Position numbers and translations under genes: made by a program. Below, piece by piece: positions 41,865 to 52,491 of a stretch of 64,000 bases of DNA. The DNA is taken from assembly GCA_965212525.1 (NCBI GenBank), contig CBDBVC010000045.1:185794-249793 (forward strand), written 5' to 3'. The notes beneath the pieces were generated by a model. That model made no database searches and had not been told where the DNA came from. It was given only the letters and a program-made list of their open reading frames with translations. Numbering within the stretch: position 1 is the first letter of the stretch; each line of letters starts with the position of its first letter. This DNA is from SZUA-38 sp965212525 (GTDB taxonomy: Bacteria > Pseudomonadota > Gammaproteobacteria > Xanthomonadales > SZUA-38).

Positions 41865-44800
41865 ATGAAGAGATTCAACCGTTTCAGACACACCACACCC
41901 GGGGTTCCGGACTGGATGAACAGGGCAACAATCGTTGTCGTATACCTGTTCCTGACAGGACTGGGCCTGCTGCTGAGCAGCGAAGAGGCGCAGGCACAGA
42001 ACTGCAGTTTCGGTGGCGCCACCATCGCCTGCTTCGAGATCAACAACGATCAGGCCGTGGCGCGTAATAATGAAGTGGCTTATTCCTCGATTCCACTACC
42101 GCGCAGTGTGGCGCTGTTATCGACCGATAACCTGCAGGTGACCGATGACAGCGGTACGCCCGTTGCGGCACAGTTTCGCGTCATCGCGCGCTGGGGCGGC
42201 ACGGTGGATACCACCACCTTGCCAGTACGCTGGCTGGAGGTGCCGTGCAGGACACGATCGCAGCCAGCAGCCGTGCCGGCTACAGCCTGCTCAACCAGGC
42301 GGCCCCGCCGCCGGCTGTCGCCAATCCGCTGACTGTCACCGAAGTGAATGGCATCTATACGGTGGATACCGGGGTGGCCACCTTCGTCATCGATTCGGCC
42401 AATCCGGCCCTGCTGGATGAGGTCAGCATCAATGCGACCACGCTGTATCAGGATGTGGCCACAGCCGGCCCGGTCCTGACGCTGGCCGGTGGTGCCACGG
42501 TGCTGGATCGATCATTGCCCGGTGCTGTGGTGGTGGATCCGGGAACCTTTGCCCTGGTTGACAGCGGCCCGCTCAAGGCCGTCTTTGCCATCAATGCCCA
42601 TTTTGTCGATGCCGCCAATGCGCGCACCCTGTGTGCCGATTTCAAACCCGGCATCGCCAGCTATGAATCGATAGGTTACACACTGATCCTGACACTGACA
42701 CGCGGCACCGGTGATCTGGACCTGCAGGTGAATTTTCGCAATGAATGCCTGGACGCCAGGTTCCAGCCGTTTACCCAGGGCGCCGAGACCATAGACCGTC
42801 TGGCCTGGAACCTGCCGCTGGATCTGCCCAATGCGGCCAGTCCGCTCTACGCTGCCAACGGCATGATGCAGAACACCAGCCAGACCGTGGTGCTCGAGCA
42901 GGGCCACGGCGGTGGTACCCCCTGGCTTCGTCAGGCCACGGTGTCGCTCGGTGGTGTGGTCACGGCCAATTCGGAAATACTGGCCGATCCGGTGGTGGCG
43001 CTGGCCGATAACCAGTTCAGCGTGCTGGCCCAGATGCCGTGGATGCGGTTCAGGGAACCACAGGCCCTCGAGGCCGGCAATGACCGCATCGTGCTGGATC
43101 TGATTTCCGAACCGACCATGGTCGGAGGCGGCAAGGTCTGTTCTACCTTGCCCGCGTCAGCTTCCTTGATGGACTCACCACAGCGGCACAGCTGGAGCCG
43201 GTGCGCGTGGCCAACCGGCTGGCACTGGAGCGGGGCCTGATGCCAAGGGCGACGCTGCCCGATGTCAATCGTTCCGGCGTGTTCCCCGGTCTGGGCACCG
43301 AAGCTCCCTCGCTGCTGAAGAGTGAGTACGTCAGCTTCATCACCCCAGTGGCACAACGAGACTGTCGGCCCCGGCGGCCAGCATGAACAGGCCAAGACCT
43401 TCGGTTCCCAGCTGTGGCCCGACACCCAGGGTGCCAACGGCCCAATGCGAACAACCCGGTGGGACCGACTGACAACCCGGGCGGGCTCAATTACTGGTCC
43501 ACCAGTCGCGTCGAGTTACTGGAATATTTCCGCACCGGTGACCCGCTCTGGGTGTGGGAGCTCGGCCTCCCGCTCACCTGGCAACAGGTGTTCAGCGCCT
43601 ATGTCAATCTGGGAGAGAATGTCGATAACTTCAAGAACGGTCTGAACCTGACCAGCCCGGTGTGCAATGGTCCCGGTGGCTTGTGTGAACAGGGACAGTG
43701 GTACCGCTACGGCGGCGGTTCGGACGACTACGGCTACACCTGGGGCAACCTGGGCTATGTGCTCAGACCGAACCATGCCTGATGCGTCGCTTTGCCGTGG
43801 CCGGCAACACCGTGCTGAATCGTTACAATATCCCGCGTGCCATGCAGGCGCTGCGCGAGGAGACCGTGAATCAGGTCGATCTGCAACGTCAGGTGATTCA
43901 GCATTTCGTGCAGCTGGCCAACTGCGCCGAATTCGTCGCCGGTGCCGAAGGCATGGCCTGTCACAATCGACTGATCGAGGTGGTGACCGAACTGGCCGAG
44001 GAAAACATGACCAGTGGACTGATGTGCCAGGCCGACATCCAGCCGGCCGACCCCAGTCGCTGCATGCCAGATGGTGGCGATCCGACGCTCGACTGGTGCG
44101 ACTGCGTGACACCACAGCAGTTCATCAACAACAGTCTGATCTCGCCCTTCCTGCATCGAATACTGCTCAATTACGGTGATCTGGGCGGATCGCTGGCCTT
44201 CGGCCTCAGCATGAATGCCTGGCATCAGTACCGCTCGACCATCGGCATCCCGGATGTCCAGAGGCCAACCGACCCGACGGATCCGGCACGACCGGCGATT
44301 GACGCTGCCACCGACTGGCTGTCGCAGCCGGGCTGGGATCAGGATGTCATGCCGTTCGTGGTGCAGGATGTCAGTGTCATCGACGATGACCCGTTCACCA
44401 CCGACCCGGGTACCATCATCGACGAGAACCTGATTCTTGAACCGAACAAGCCGCATTCGGCGGTGCAGTTCCTGCTTGCCCATTCGATCAACCCGGCGCT
44501 GAATCTGTGCGATGTGGCCTCCACCGCACTCGATGAACAGTTCATGCTTGATGCCTGGGACGATTACCAGAACCTCGGTGGCTGGCTCAAGGGTCCGGCC
44601 GAAATCATGCAGGGCATGGCTTTCGGCATCGGTATCTTCGACACCTGCAATCTGGGCGTTGGCAACACACCCGTGGTCACCATCACGGCCCCGGCCAACG
44701 GCACAATCATCACGGTGGGAACACCGATCACACTGATGGCAACGGCCAATGACGTCGAGGATGGCGATATCAGCGCCGCCATCAACTGGAGCTCCAATCT

Positions 44801-45767
44801 GGATGGCAATCTGGGCATGGGTGCCAGCGTCATGGCTACCCTCGGTGTCGGGCAGCACACACTGACCGCGGCCGTCACCGACAGCGACAATCGCACCGGT
44901 GTGGCCAGTGTCATGGTGACGGTGAACCCGGTGGGCGGCAATGCACCGGTGGTGGTGATCACCTCACCGGTCAATGGCAGCATGGTTGATGAGGGTGTTG
45001 CCGTGACACTCGCGGCCAGCGCCATGGATGTCGAGGATGGCGACCTCACAGCCGCCATCGTCTGGAGCTCGTCACTGGATGGCAATCTTGGTACCGGCGG
45101 CAACCTGATGCGTGTACTGTCGGTGGGACAGCACACCCTCACCGCCAGCGTCACCGACAGCAGCATGCTGACCTCGACCGACAATGTGACCGTGACCGTC
45201 AACATGAACGGCGGCTGTAGTGCCGGGCTGGTGATGGACGAGGATTTCGAGAATGGTCTGGGTGGCTGGACAAGCAGTGGACTGTGGCACCGGGTCACCA
45301 ACTCGGCCTGTGGCGCACCCGGCTTTGCATCACCGGTGTCATCGGTCTATTTCGGTGAAGATGCCGACTGTGATTTCGATACCGGGGCACGCGAGATGGG
45401 AGAATTGATCTCGCCGGTCGTGAGCGGGATTGATGCCAGCTCAGTCCTGCGCTTTTCCGAATTCAGGGAAGTCGAATTCGAACCGGCGGCGACTGTCGAC
45501 CAGACCGAGGTGGCCGTGCGGGCAGTCGGCAGCATGAACTGGACACCGCTGCTCAATCGCAATTCCCAGGATGCCTCGAACGCCACCTGGGAGCAGCTGG
45601 CCGATCTGCCACTGGCGGCATTCGCCGGTCAGTCGATTCAGATTCGCTTCCTGTTTGACAGTGATGATGAACAGTTCAACCAGTTTACCGGCTGGATGAT
45701 TGATGATGTTCAGGTGACCGGTTGTGTCGTCACCACGGAGCTGTTCAGTGACGGTTTCGAGGATTAG
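41865..45767 (+). pseudogene. Giant secreted protein with Ig-like repeats and GFE C-terminus, multiply frameshifted
   Basis: About 1,300 codons in five or six pieces. An N-terminal signal region (VVVYLFLTGLGLLLSSEEAQ) and a large beta-rich domain extend to about 43.8 kb with shifts near 42235, 43135, 43344, 43442 and 43780. The last 660 codons are continuous: a helical region, then two tandem Ig-like domains of about 85 residues (44677-44934 and 44941-45212) each with SPVNGSM or APANGTI and DVEDGDISAAI-type motifs, then a discoidin-like domain (EDFENGLGGWTSSGLWHR) and the end ELFSDGFED. The C-terminal GFE tail is probably a secretion or anchoring signal. It is divergent from the ECF operon. 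Confidence 0.85.
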
Positions 45768-45837
45768 TGGTCAGGTGGTGTATACCGAGCCGAGTGAGGG
45801 ACCACTCGGGGGTACCCACCTTGCTCACTGCCGTACT

Positions 45838-46170
45838 CTAGTGAATCAGTATGTCGATACTGCCGTCGCGAATACTTTGTGGAATGCCGCCACCGTTCTC
45901 GTTCACGCATTGAAGCACCAGCTCCTGGTCATGCACGTGCACGCTGAACAGGAAACGGATGTCGTGGTAGATGCCGACGATATTCTGTGAGTCATAATCG
46001 ATACGTTCGCGTGGCAGGTCGTGATGGTACAGCCTGAGCAGGTATTCCTGTTCGGAGAACTGGCAGTCGACCTGATCGGGATCATTCATCAGCTTGTTCA
46101 GCAAGGAGTAGCGAATCCGGTCGCCGCACAGCCAGCGAATGATTTCTTTCTCAAAGCCTTCGATGCGCAT
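45838..46170 (-). CDS. Hypothetical protein
   Basis: A 110-residue soluble protein (EGFEKEIIRWLCGDRIRYSL, FSEQEYLLRLYHHDLPRERI, then VHVHDQELVLQCVNENGGG). No family is recognised. It lies convergent to the giant gene, with 70 bases between them, and 50 bases downstream of another small minus-strand gene. Its ORF is free of stops and has typical codon usage. Confidence 0.6.
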   Translation of the reverse strand: MRIEGFEKEIIRWLCGDRIRYSLLNKLMNDPDQVDCQFSEQEYLLRLYHHDLPRERIDYDSQNIVGIYHDIRFLFSVHVHDQELVLQCVNENGGGIPQSIRDGSIDILIH

Positions 46171-46220
46171 GCTCTAGTTCCTGTCTGGGCAAATGAAGTA
46201 CGAGTGTCAACATTGGCCAT

Positions 46221-46592
46221 TCAGGAAACAGGATCCTGGCCAAGTTGTTCCAGAAGTCGGTTGATGGCATTGCGTGCAATCTTGCGTGGTGCGGCCAGTT
46301 TGAAGCCACCGGAGGCAATGCCCATTTCAGAAGGGATCAGAAACAGTCCGAACAGGCGGATAAGCAGGTTGACGCGTATCCAGGCGACGAGTGTGACCTG
46401 ATGACCCTGCTGCCTGATCTCACACATCATCGGTGCGACCAGGAAACCGCGACCCTTCTGCAAGCGTCGGTGATCATCGGTGCCGCCCACCTGGCGATAA
46501 CCATTTTCTGCCGCCCAGGTGTCGACGACACCCCAGAGCGACTCGTCGTACTCGAATTCGAGCGTGGTCCGTCCCGCTGCCGGACTACCCAT
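46221..46592 (-). CDS. Hypothetical protein with one hydrophobic segment
   Basis: A 123-residue protein with TLEFEYDESLWGVVDTWAAE at the start, a beta-rich centre, and a hydrophobic stretch (VNLLIRLFGLFLIPSEMGIA) before a basic helical tail. No family is assigned. It starts 53 bases downstream of the S41 peptidase stop codon, in the same direction, and could be its partner. Confidence 0.55.
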   Translation of the reverse strand: MGSPAAGRTTLEFEYDESLWGVVDTWAAENGYRQVGGTDDHRRLQKGRGFLVAPMMCEIRQQGHQVTLVAWIRVNLLIRLFGLFLIPSEMGIASGGFKLAAPRKIARNAINRLLEQLGQDPVS

Positions 46593-46644
46593 AACTCTAC
46601 CCTCGTGACTGTGTGACGGTCACCGGATGAGCTGATGTGTCACG

Positions 46645-48153
46645 TCACTGTCCTGATTTTGGGCTTACTATAGCAGATGTGGCCTTCATATCGAGTTTGA
46701 TCCAGTCGATGGCCTCATGCAGCACCGGGTCATTCAGCTGTTCCACGATGGGTGTGCGGATAGCGTGATCGGGAATCACACCGCGCGCATCGGTGTTGCC
46801 ATTGGGTCGGGTGATCAGTGCCTTGGGGTAACCGACAGTCAGGCCGGTGTGGGAGAGTGTGAACGTTTCCATGGCACCGTGCGTGCTGGCGAGATCGGCC
46901 GTTTCCTCACCGATGACACGACCAAACTCGTGATCCTGTATCAGTGCGGCCACGTTGGTGGCGTTGGAATAGGAGTGTCGGTTGATCAGCAGATACACCT
47001 TGCCGGCAAAGCGCTCGCCGGATCTGGGCTGGCTGTAGGGCAGGTCGTAACTGAAGGTCTCGCCGTTTTCTCGTTGCCGATAGACGCGGTCGAACTGTGC
47101 CGAAATGCTGTTCTCGTCACCACCAGACAGTTCCAGACGGGCGCGGTTGCTGGCCGTGGTCTCATCGCTGACTCGTATGCTGAAATCGTCATTGAAGCGG
47201 AATTGTCGATCGGCAAACCAGGCCACCATCAGGTCACTGAAGGAACTGTCGCCACCTGGGTTGTTGCGGATATCGATGATCACCGACGCCACCCGATGTC
47301 GCATCATGTGATCAAAGGCTTCATCGATGAAGCTGCTGAACTTTGTCGTATCGTAAACGTCTTCGAGCGTCGGCTCATAGAAAGGCCCGGGACGTATATA
47401 GCCGATGCTGCCATTGATTCGCTTGTAGCTGCGGGATGTCCAGTCAAGTTGCAGCTGGCCTGCCGTGCCGTCATCACTCTCTCTGGCCGAGCGTTGTTCT
47501 CGGGTAATGCCGTGGGTGCTGATCTGTTCAGTGCTGCCATCGGCCTTCAGCACGGTAACGGTCATCGTCTGCATCTGGCCATGTGCCAGCCACACCAGCC
47601 AGGGCAGTTGCATTTCGATGATGGCGTTTTCCAGATAACGGTTGTCGGCGGCCACCAGTGAGCGCATGGGCTGATTGAAGGTGTCGATGTCGACGCCGTT
47701 GATGGCAATCAGTTGCTGACCGGGACGAAGTTCCGGCTTGCCGCTGAGGTTGCGGGTGATCCAGGACTTGCCCTCGGCCATGCGATAGGACAGTGGCAGC
47801 AGTTGCACGTCGTCGTCCTGGAACGCGGTTCGCATGGCCGCCGGCCATTCAACCCGCAGGTGGGCGATATCGGCCCTGGCGACAAAGGTGACGAACAGTC
47901 GGCTGATCGACTCGATTGTCATGTCCTCAGTGATTCCGGCGCGGGCTCTGTTGTAGGCCATGTACAGGGCTGCCTTGCTGGTACGGGCATGCACATCGAA
48001 GGCGGCACGGGTGATGGATCGATACAGCTGATCCAGGTCGGCTTCAACCTGGGCCTTGCTGTAGCCTGTTTCTGGCATCGAGGCGGCAACAACGGGGCCA
48101 GTGAAGCACAGCAACACAGGCAGCAGGACAATGGTGAATAAACGGTTTCGCAT
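46645..48153 (-). CDS. S41 family (C-terminal processing-like) peptidase
   Basis: A 502-residue exported protein (signal RLFTIVLLPVLLCFTGPVVA). A PDZ-like region lies around GKPELRPGQQLIAINGVDID. The peptidase core has SVIIDIRNNPGGDSSFSDLM and the nucleophile-bearing LLINRHSYSNATNVAALIQD, then VIGEETADLASTHGA, as in tricorn-core and tail-specific proteases of family S41. It should act in the periplasm, possibly on membrane-released peptides. Confidence 0.9.
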   Translation of the reverse strand: MRNRLFTIVLLPVLLCFTGPVVAASMPETGYSKAQVEADLDQLYRSITRAAFDVHARTSKAALYMAYNRARAGITEDMTIESISRLFVTFVARADIAHLRVEWPAAMRTAFQDDDVQLLPLSYRMAEGKSWITRNLSGKPELRPGQQLIAINGVDIDTFNQPMRSLVAADNRYLENAIIEMQLPWLVWLAHGQMQTMTVTVLKADGSTEQISTHGITREQRSARESDDGTAGQLQLDWTSRSYKRINGSIGYIRPGPFYEPTLEDVYDTTKFSSFIDEAFDHMMRHRVASVIIDIRNNPGGDSSFSDLMVAWFADRQFRFNDDFSIRVSDETTASNRARLELSGGDENSISAQFDRVYRQRENGETFSYDLPYSQPRSGERFAGKVYLLINRHSYSNATNVAALIQDHEFGRVIGEETADLASTHGAMETFTLSHTGLTVGYPKALITRPNGNTDARGVIPDHAIRTPIVEQLNDPVLHEAIDWIKLDMKATSAIVSPKSGQ

Positions 48154-48223
48154 GGCATCTCATCAGGCAGGGTTTGATGAGCAAACGGCCCAGCGGCGAA
48201 AAGGTTACTGCCCGATTGATTGC

Positions 48224-50029
48224 TTACAGCCTGCTGATGGCCTCGAACAGTGGCGTCAGTCTGTCGGCACCGGTGAGGGTCAGGTGATCGGTGTCGTAAT
48301 ACCAGGGTGTTCCGTCGGGCCCGGCCAGATGGCAGCGTTCGCTACACAGCAGCGGCAATGGACCAAACCGGTGCAGATTGTCATGGCCGAGTGCCAGACG
48401 ATCCAGCCCGGCGAGAAACTTGTGATTGCCTTCGCGATACGCCTCGGGTGACATGCCGGCAGCCGCGCTGGCCGGGGTTGCTGTGGCGGCGTTATACAGG
48501 GTCGTTGGCACGTCATCTCTGTACACCGGAATCGGATCGATATAGGCCACGCTGATGCCGAGTTCACCGGCCCGGCTGATGAGCTGATCCAGGCTTTTCA
48601 GATTGTCTGCAGTATTGGAGTGAATCACGATCACATTGATGGCGTGCAATGCGGCAACATCGAGAATCCGGTCGGGTGAATTGTCATGCGCATTCACCGC
48701 CAGATTCGGTTTCATCAGCCTGAGGCTGTGCTGCTGTGCCGACAGGGTGCGCGCCAGTGTTGTCTTGATGGCATCGGCATGAGAGTCGCCCACCAGCAGG
48801 AAACGCCTTTGAGTACTGGCCGATTCCGCCGTGATGGCGCAACTGTCACGCCAGGGAGTCAGTACGTTCTCCAGCGGGCCGCAGCGGTATTCGTCGCGGT
48901 CATCCAGTGCCGAGGAGATCCGCGCGATGGCAGGGTCCTGGCGCTGCTGCGAAAATTGAATCAGCGGGTTCATCAGCAACACCAGCAGCACACACAGCAC
49001 GGCACCGCCACCGAGCAGTTGTCGGCCCGACAGTGTGCGGCGTGTCGGCTTTTCGATGAGGTGATACAGCATCACCGACAGACCGAGTGTCACGGCGGTA
49101 ATCAGCAGGCTGTGGCCGATTGTAGTGCTGGCCAGAATCGTGCCACCGAAGGGACGATAATTGAACAGTACGATCACCGGAAAATGAACCAGATAGATGG
49201 AATAGGAATAGCGACCCATCAGCACCAGTGCCTGTGACATCGGGTTGCGTTCAGATCCTGTGCTGAAGCCGAACAGGATCGCGGTTGACGCCAGAACCAC
49301 GGTGCCGAGTGTGGCTGGAAATATCCAGCTGCGGCTGAGGTCGGGCAACAGCACCAGCAAGGCCAGCAGCAGGATCACGGCAACGCCTCCAATCAGGCGA
49401 GAACGCGAAACGGCGCTGATATCCAGGCGTGCGATCAGGAACCCGGCCATGAACTCCCAGATCCGGCCCGGCAGGTTGAAAAAGGCCGTGCGTGGCGAGG
49501 CCACACTCAGCAGCGCATAGAGCAGCAGGGAGATGAGCACCGACAGCCACAGCAACCGGGCCGAGCGCCGGTGCAGCATGAGCAGCAAGGGAAACATCAG
49601 ATAGAACTGCAGCTCCACACCCAGTGACCACAGGTTCAGCAACGGCCTGAAATAGGTGTGGTCGAAATACCCGGTCTGCAGCCACAGGCCGATATTGGGC
49701 ATCAGCAGCGAGGCCCATATCGACTGCTCGATCAGCATCGTCATCTCGTGGTTCAGCACCATGAACAGGCACACGATGAGTGTGATGATGATGACGCAGA
49801 CGTACGCCGGAAGGATGCGGGCCATGCGACGGACGAGATAGTCACCGATCTGGTCACGACCCTGAATATGGCCATAGAGCATGGCCATCAGGTAGCCACT
49901 GAGCACGAAGAACACATCAACACCGAGAAATCCGTTTGCAAATCCGGGTAGCTCCAGGTGAAACAGGAACACCAGCAGAATCGAGATTCCGCGCAGTTTC
50001 TCAAGATGCAGGATCTTCTCGCCCGACAT
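48224..50029 (-). CDS. Acyltransferase 3-SGNH O-acetyltransferase (OafA/YrhL-like)
   Basis: A 601-residue protein. Residues about 1-340 form the ten-helix acyltransferase-3 domain (GISILLVFLFHLELPGFANG with its His, GVDVFFVLSGYLMAMLYGH, RRMARILPAYV). A periplasmic C-terminal SGNH hydrolase-like domain follows (RRFLLVGDSHADAIKTT with Ser, and a late DTDHLTLTGADRL with Asp/His). Such fusions O-acetylate surface polysaccharides such as LPS O-antigen or peptidoglycan. No polysaccharide cluster is nearby. Confidence 0.93.
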   Translation of the reverse strand: MSGEKILHLEKLRGISILLVFLFHLELPGFANGFLGVDVFFVLSGYLMAMLYGHIQGRDQIGDYLVRRMARILPAYVCVIIITLIVCLFMVLNHEMTMLIEQSIWASLLMPNIGLWLQTGYFDHTYFRPLLNLWSLGVELQFYLMFPLLLMLHRRSARLLWLSVLISLLLYALLSVASPRTAFFNLPGRIWEFMAGFLIARLDISAVSRSRLIGGVAVILLLALLVLLPDLSRSWIFPATLGTVVLASTAILFGFSTGSERNPMSQALVLMGRYSYSIYLVHFPVIVLFNYRPFGGTILASTTIGHSLLITAVTLGLSVMLYHLIEKPTRRTLSGRQLLGGGAVLCVLLVLLMNPLIQFSQQRQDPAIARISSALDDRDEYRCGPLENVLTPWRDSCAITAESASTQRRFLLVGDSHADAIKTTLARTLSAQQHSLRLMKPNLAVNAHDNSPDRILDVAALHAINVIVIHSNTADNLKSLDQLISRAGELGISVAYIDPIPVYRDDVPTTLYNAATATPASAAAGMSPEAYREGNHKFLAGLDRLALGHDNLHRFGPLPLLCSERCHLAGPDGTPWYYDTDHLTLTGADRLTPLFEAISRL

Positions 50030-50184
50030 GGCGTTCCCAGTGCTTCAGCAATGGTCAGTCTACCAGATCAGGAGCGGGGCTGGCCTTCCCGGCACCCCGG
50101 CGCATCAGCCTGATCAGAGGCTTGACCCGTCTATGACTGCACAGTTGATACTGCACAAAATTAGCCCCTTACAGGAGAATTCGA

Positions 50185-50643
50185 ATGAAGCAGGTGAGCC
50201 ACAGCAGGTCCTTTACCATCGATCAGCCAGTCGATCGGCTGTTTCCCCTGTTCAGTGCAGAAGGAGAGAAGCACTGGGTGCCAGGCTGGGATTACATCAA
50301 CATCATGGGACGGACCACGCACCAGGAAGATGATGTCTTCCTGACCGAAACCCACGATCATGCCAGTCGCGTCGCAATCTGGCTGGTGAAGCGTCATGAA
50401 CCACAACGACACTTCGTGCAGTTCTACAAGGTTGAACCCGATGACAAGGTGGGTGTGATCTCTGTGAACTGCACTGCACGGGAACCATCATCAACGAAGG
50501 TCACGGTCGCATACCGATACATCGGTCTTTCCGAACAGGGCAATGAGTTCATCGAGGGCTTCACAGCCGAGGCTTATACCGGGTTCATCGGGGAATGGGA
50601 ACAGTTGCTGAATGCCTGCTTCGCGCGAATTGATACCGAGTGA
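50185..50643 (+). CDS. SRPBCC (START-like) family protein
   Basis: A 152-residue protein: FTIDQPVDRLFPLFSAEGEK at the start, WVPGWDYINIM, then VTVAYRYIGLSEQGNEFIEG and a final long helix FIGEWEQLLNACFARI. This is the helix-grip fold of polyketide cyclase/START-like proteins that bind hydrophobic ligands. caggaga precedes the ATG. Ligand unknown. Confidence 0.82.
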   Translation: MKQVSHSRSFTIDQPVDRLFPLFSAEGEKHWVPGWDYINIMGRTTHQEDDVFLTETHDHASRVAIWLVKRHEPQRHFVQFYKVEPDDKVGVISVNCTAREPSSTKVTVAYRYIGLSEQGNEFIEGFTAEAYTGFIGEWEQLLNACFARIDTE

Positions 50644-50671
50644 CGGCCAGGTACTGATACCCGAAGCAGAT

Positions 50672-51277
50672 TCATTCGTCCTCAACCAGCCTTAGCGGGC
50701 CGGTTTCATTTCCATGGTAAAACAGTTGACGGCGAGTGGTGAACTCGCCAGTGACACACTCGATCACGATGTAGATTGAGGTCAGGCCTGTTTGAGTACC
50801 CTTGCCGACATCGACCCTGGTCTCCACACCACTGGAGGCCAGATCCTGCGACAGCGAATCGCGCAGGCGACGTATGATCTCCTCAACCAGTCTGGCGTGT
50901 CGTTTATGCAGCGAAGCGCCGATTCGTTCTTCCAGGCGTTCAGTAGCGAAGTCGTCAGCCGAGTGGTTGTTGCGTACTATTTCGAGAAGACGTGACAGGG
51001 CTTCAGCACCCATCACGCCACTGAGCAGGATGGCGTCTGCTGCAGATGATCTGAGCTGCAGCCCATGGCCCGGGCTGGCATGCAGGTTTTCCATCACCGA
51101 GGCCACCCAGTCGTCGTGAATCTGTGGAATGTCAGCGGCAATTGATCTGAGTTCGGCCTGCTCAGCCCCGGTCAGGCAGGCATCCACGGCATGCAGCGCG
51201 GTGGCCACCAGATCGGCAGGCACAGTCCCCTCGGCATGAAGTTTGAGAACGATCTGGATGTCTTCGAGTGTTGTCAT
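50672..51277 (-). CDS. Hypothetical helical protein
   Basis: A 201-residue soluble, helix-rich protein (LVATALHAVDACLTGAEQAE, RHARLVEEIIRRLRDSLSQD) with a beta-rich end (SIYIVIECVTGEFTTRRQLF). No family is recognised. It is transcribed just downstream of the Lrp-like regulator, starting five bases after its stop, so both probably form one unit. Confidence 0.65.
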   Translation of the reverse strand: MTTLEDIQIVLKLHAEGTVPADLVATALHAVDACLTGAEQAELRSIAADIPQIHDDWVASVMENLHASPGHGLQLRSSAADAILLSGVMGAEALSRLLEIVRNNHSADDFATERLEERIGASLHKRHARLVEEIIRRLRDSLSQDLASSGVETRVDVGKGTQTGLTSIYIVIECVTGEFTTRRQLFYHGNETGPLRLVEDE

Positions 51278-51281
51278 TGGT

Positions 51282-51752
51282 TCAGGCCTTGAGGCTGTTT
51301 CTGAGTGTGGTGTCGAGCTTCAGCTGTCGTTTCACACTGGAGAAGATGACATCGGTCTGAGTGGAACCATGGCTGGTCAATGCATCGACCAGATTCCTGA
51401 GGTGAGCCATGTCACGGGCCACCAGCCGGATCATCAGCAGTTCGGAACCGGTCAGTACATGGCATTCGGCCACTTCCGGCATGGCCGTGACGGCCTCGAC
51501 GATTTCGCGATGGCGACTGGAGCCGGCCTCAAGGCGTACCATAGCGCTGATGCCAAAGCCCAGTTTTTCCTCATCCAACTGTGCTGTCACGGCGGTCAGG
51601 ACACCGCTTTCCTTCAGTTTTTCCAGGCGTTCGGCAATGTTGCTGCGAGACCGGCCAAGTTGCTGCGCCAGCGCAGATACCGTGATGCGGCCATCCTCTT
51701 GCAACAGGGCCAGCAACTGCCAGTCGAGGCCGGTGAGTGATTCAGAAGTCAT
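51282..51752 (-). CDS. Lrp/AsnC family transcriptional regulator
   Basis: A 156-residue regulator. The N-terminal winged helix (LDWQLLALLQEDGRITVSAL and QQLGRSRSNIAERLEKLKES) and the C-terminal AsnC/RAM ligand-binding domain (SRHREIVEAVTAMPEVAECH, MIRLVARDMAHLRNLVDALT) are both complete. Such proteins form octamers and respond to amino acids. It is followed by the hypothetical 201-residue gene. The divergent DUF1579-like gene starts 153 bases away and is a possible target. Confidence 0.92.
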   Translation of the reverse strand: MTSESLTGLDWQLLALLQEDGRITVSALAQQLGRSRSNIAERLEKLKESGVLTAVTAQLDEEKLGFGISAMVRLEAGSSRHREIVEAVTAMPEVAECHVLTGSELLMIRLVARDMAHLRNLVDALTSHGSTQTDVIFSSVKRQLKLDTTLRNSLKA

Positions 51753-51904
51753 TTTGCCAGGCAGAATCCCGATTCGAAGTACACATTGTCGCCCTGACAG
51801 ACGAAACCGTCACAGCCTCGTCTGGTTCAGCGATTCCACCTGCATCATAGTATGGGTACGGTCGTCGCATCAATCGGCGAATTACCGAACAGGAGAAACC
51901 GGAC

Positions 51905-52459
51905 ATGAACCGACTCACCACAAGCCTCGTGCTGATCACCTTGCTGCCAATGGCGGGAAACTCGGGCCCGTTGCAGAAACAATCCGATCGGGCGCCCGAG
52001 CAAACGGCTCAATTCGGTCAGCTGGTGGGTGAATGGCGTATCCGGGATTTTGGCCGGGACAGCGAGGGAAACTGGCAGGAGGGCAACGGTGCCGACTGGA
52101 ATTTCTACTGGATTCTCGATGGTACGGCAATCCAGGACGACTGGATTTCACCGGGCCTTGATAGTAAAGCGCCGCCGCAGGGTCGCCAGTACGGCACCAA
52201 CATTCGTATCTACAACCCGGCTGAGAATCGCTGGGAGATGGCCTGGATGGCCAACACCGGGGCCAAGGTTGATACCTTCACGGCGGTGATGGAAGATGGG
52301 GCACTGGTGATGCGTGGCGATTATGGCGGCAAGCCAACCCGGATCAGTTTTCACGACATTGGCCAGACTCAGTTTTCATGGAAGATGGAGCAGCAGGATG
52401 GGAGTGCCTGGCAGGAAGTGTATCGAATCGAAGCCACACGCAAAGCCGATACTCACTGA
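51905..52459 (+). CDS. Exported DUF1579-like protein
   Basis: A 184-residue protein with a weak signal peptide (MNRLTTSLVLITLLPMAGNS). The body has QFGQLVGEWRIRDFGRDSEG, the GxW opening of the lipocalin-like DUF1579 barrel, then WILDGTAIQDDWISPG and RWEMAWMANTGAKVDTFTA. ggagaaacc lies upstream. The domain recurs in the C-terminal half of the next gene, indicating related function. Ligand unknown. Confidence 0.75.
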   Translation: MNRLTTSLVLITLLPMAGNSGPLQKQSDRAPEQTAQFGQLVGEWRIRDFGRDSEGNWQEGNGADWNFYWILDGTAIQDDWISPGLDSKAPPQGRQYGTNIRIYNPAENRWEMAWMANTGAKVDTFTAVMEDGALVMRGDYGGKPTRISFHDIGQTQFSWKMEQQDGSAWQEVYRIEATRKADTH

Positions 52460-52491
52460 ACGACACCATCACGATTTGCGAGGAAATGCAC

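Noticed and set aside
46717..47661. A 314-codon plus-strand open frame opposite the S41 peptidase
   Set aside because: The minus-strand peptidase has clear signal peptide and catalytic motifs; the plus frame does not.
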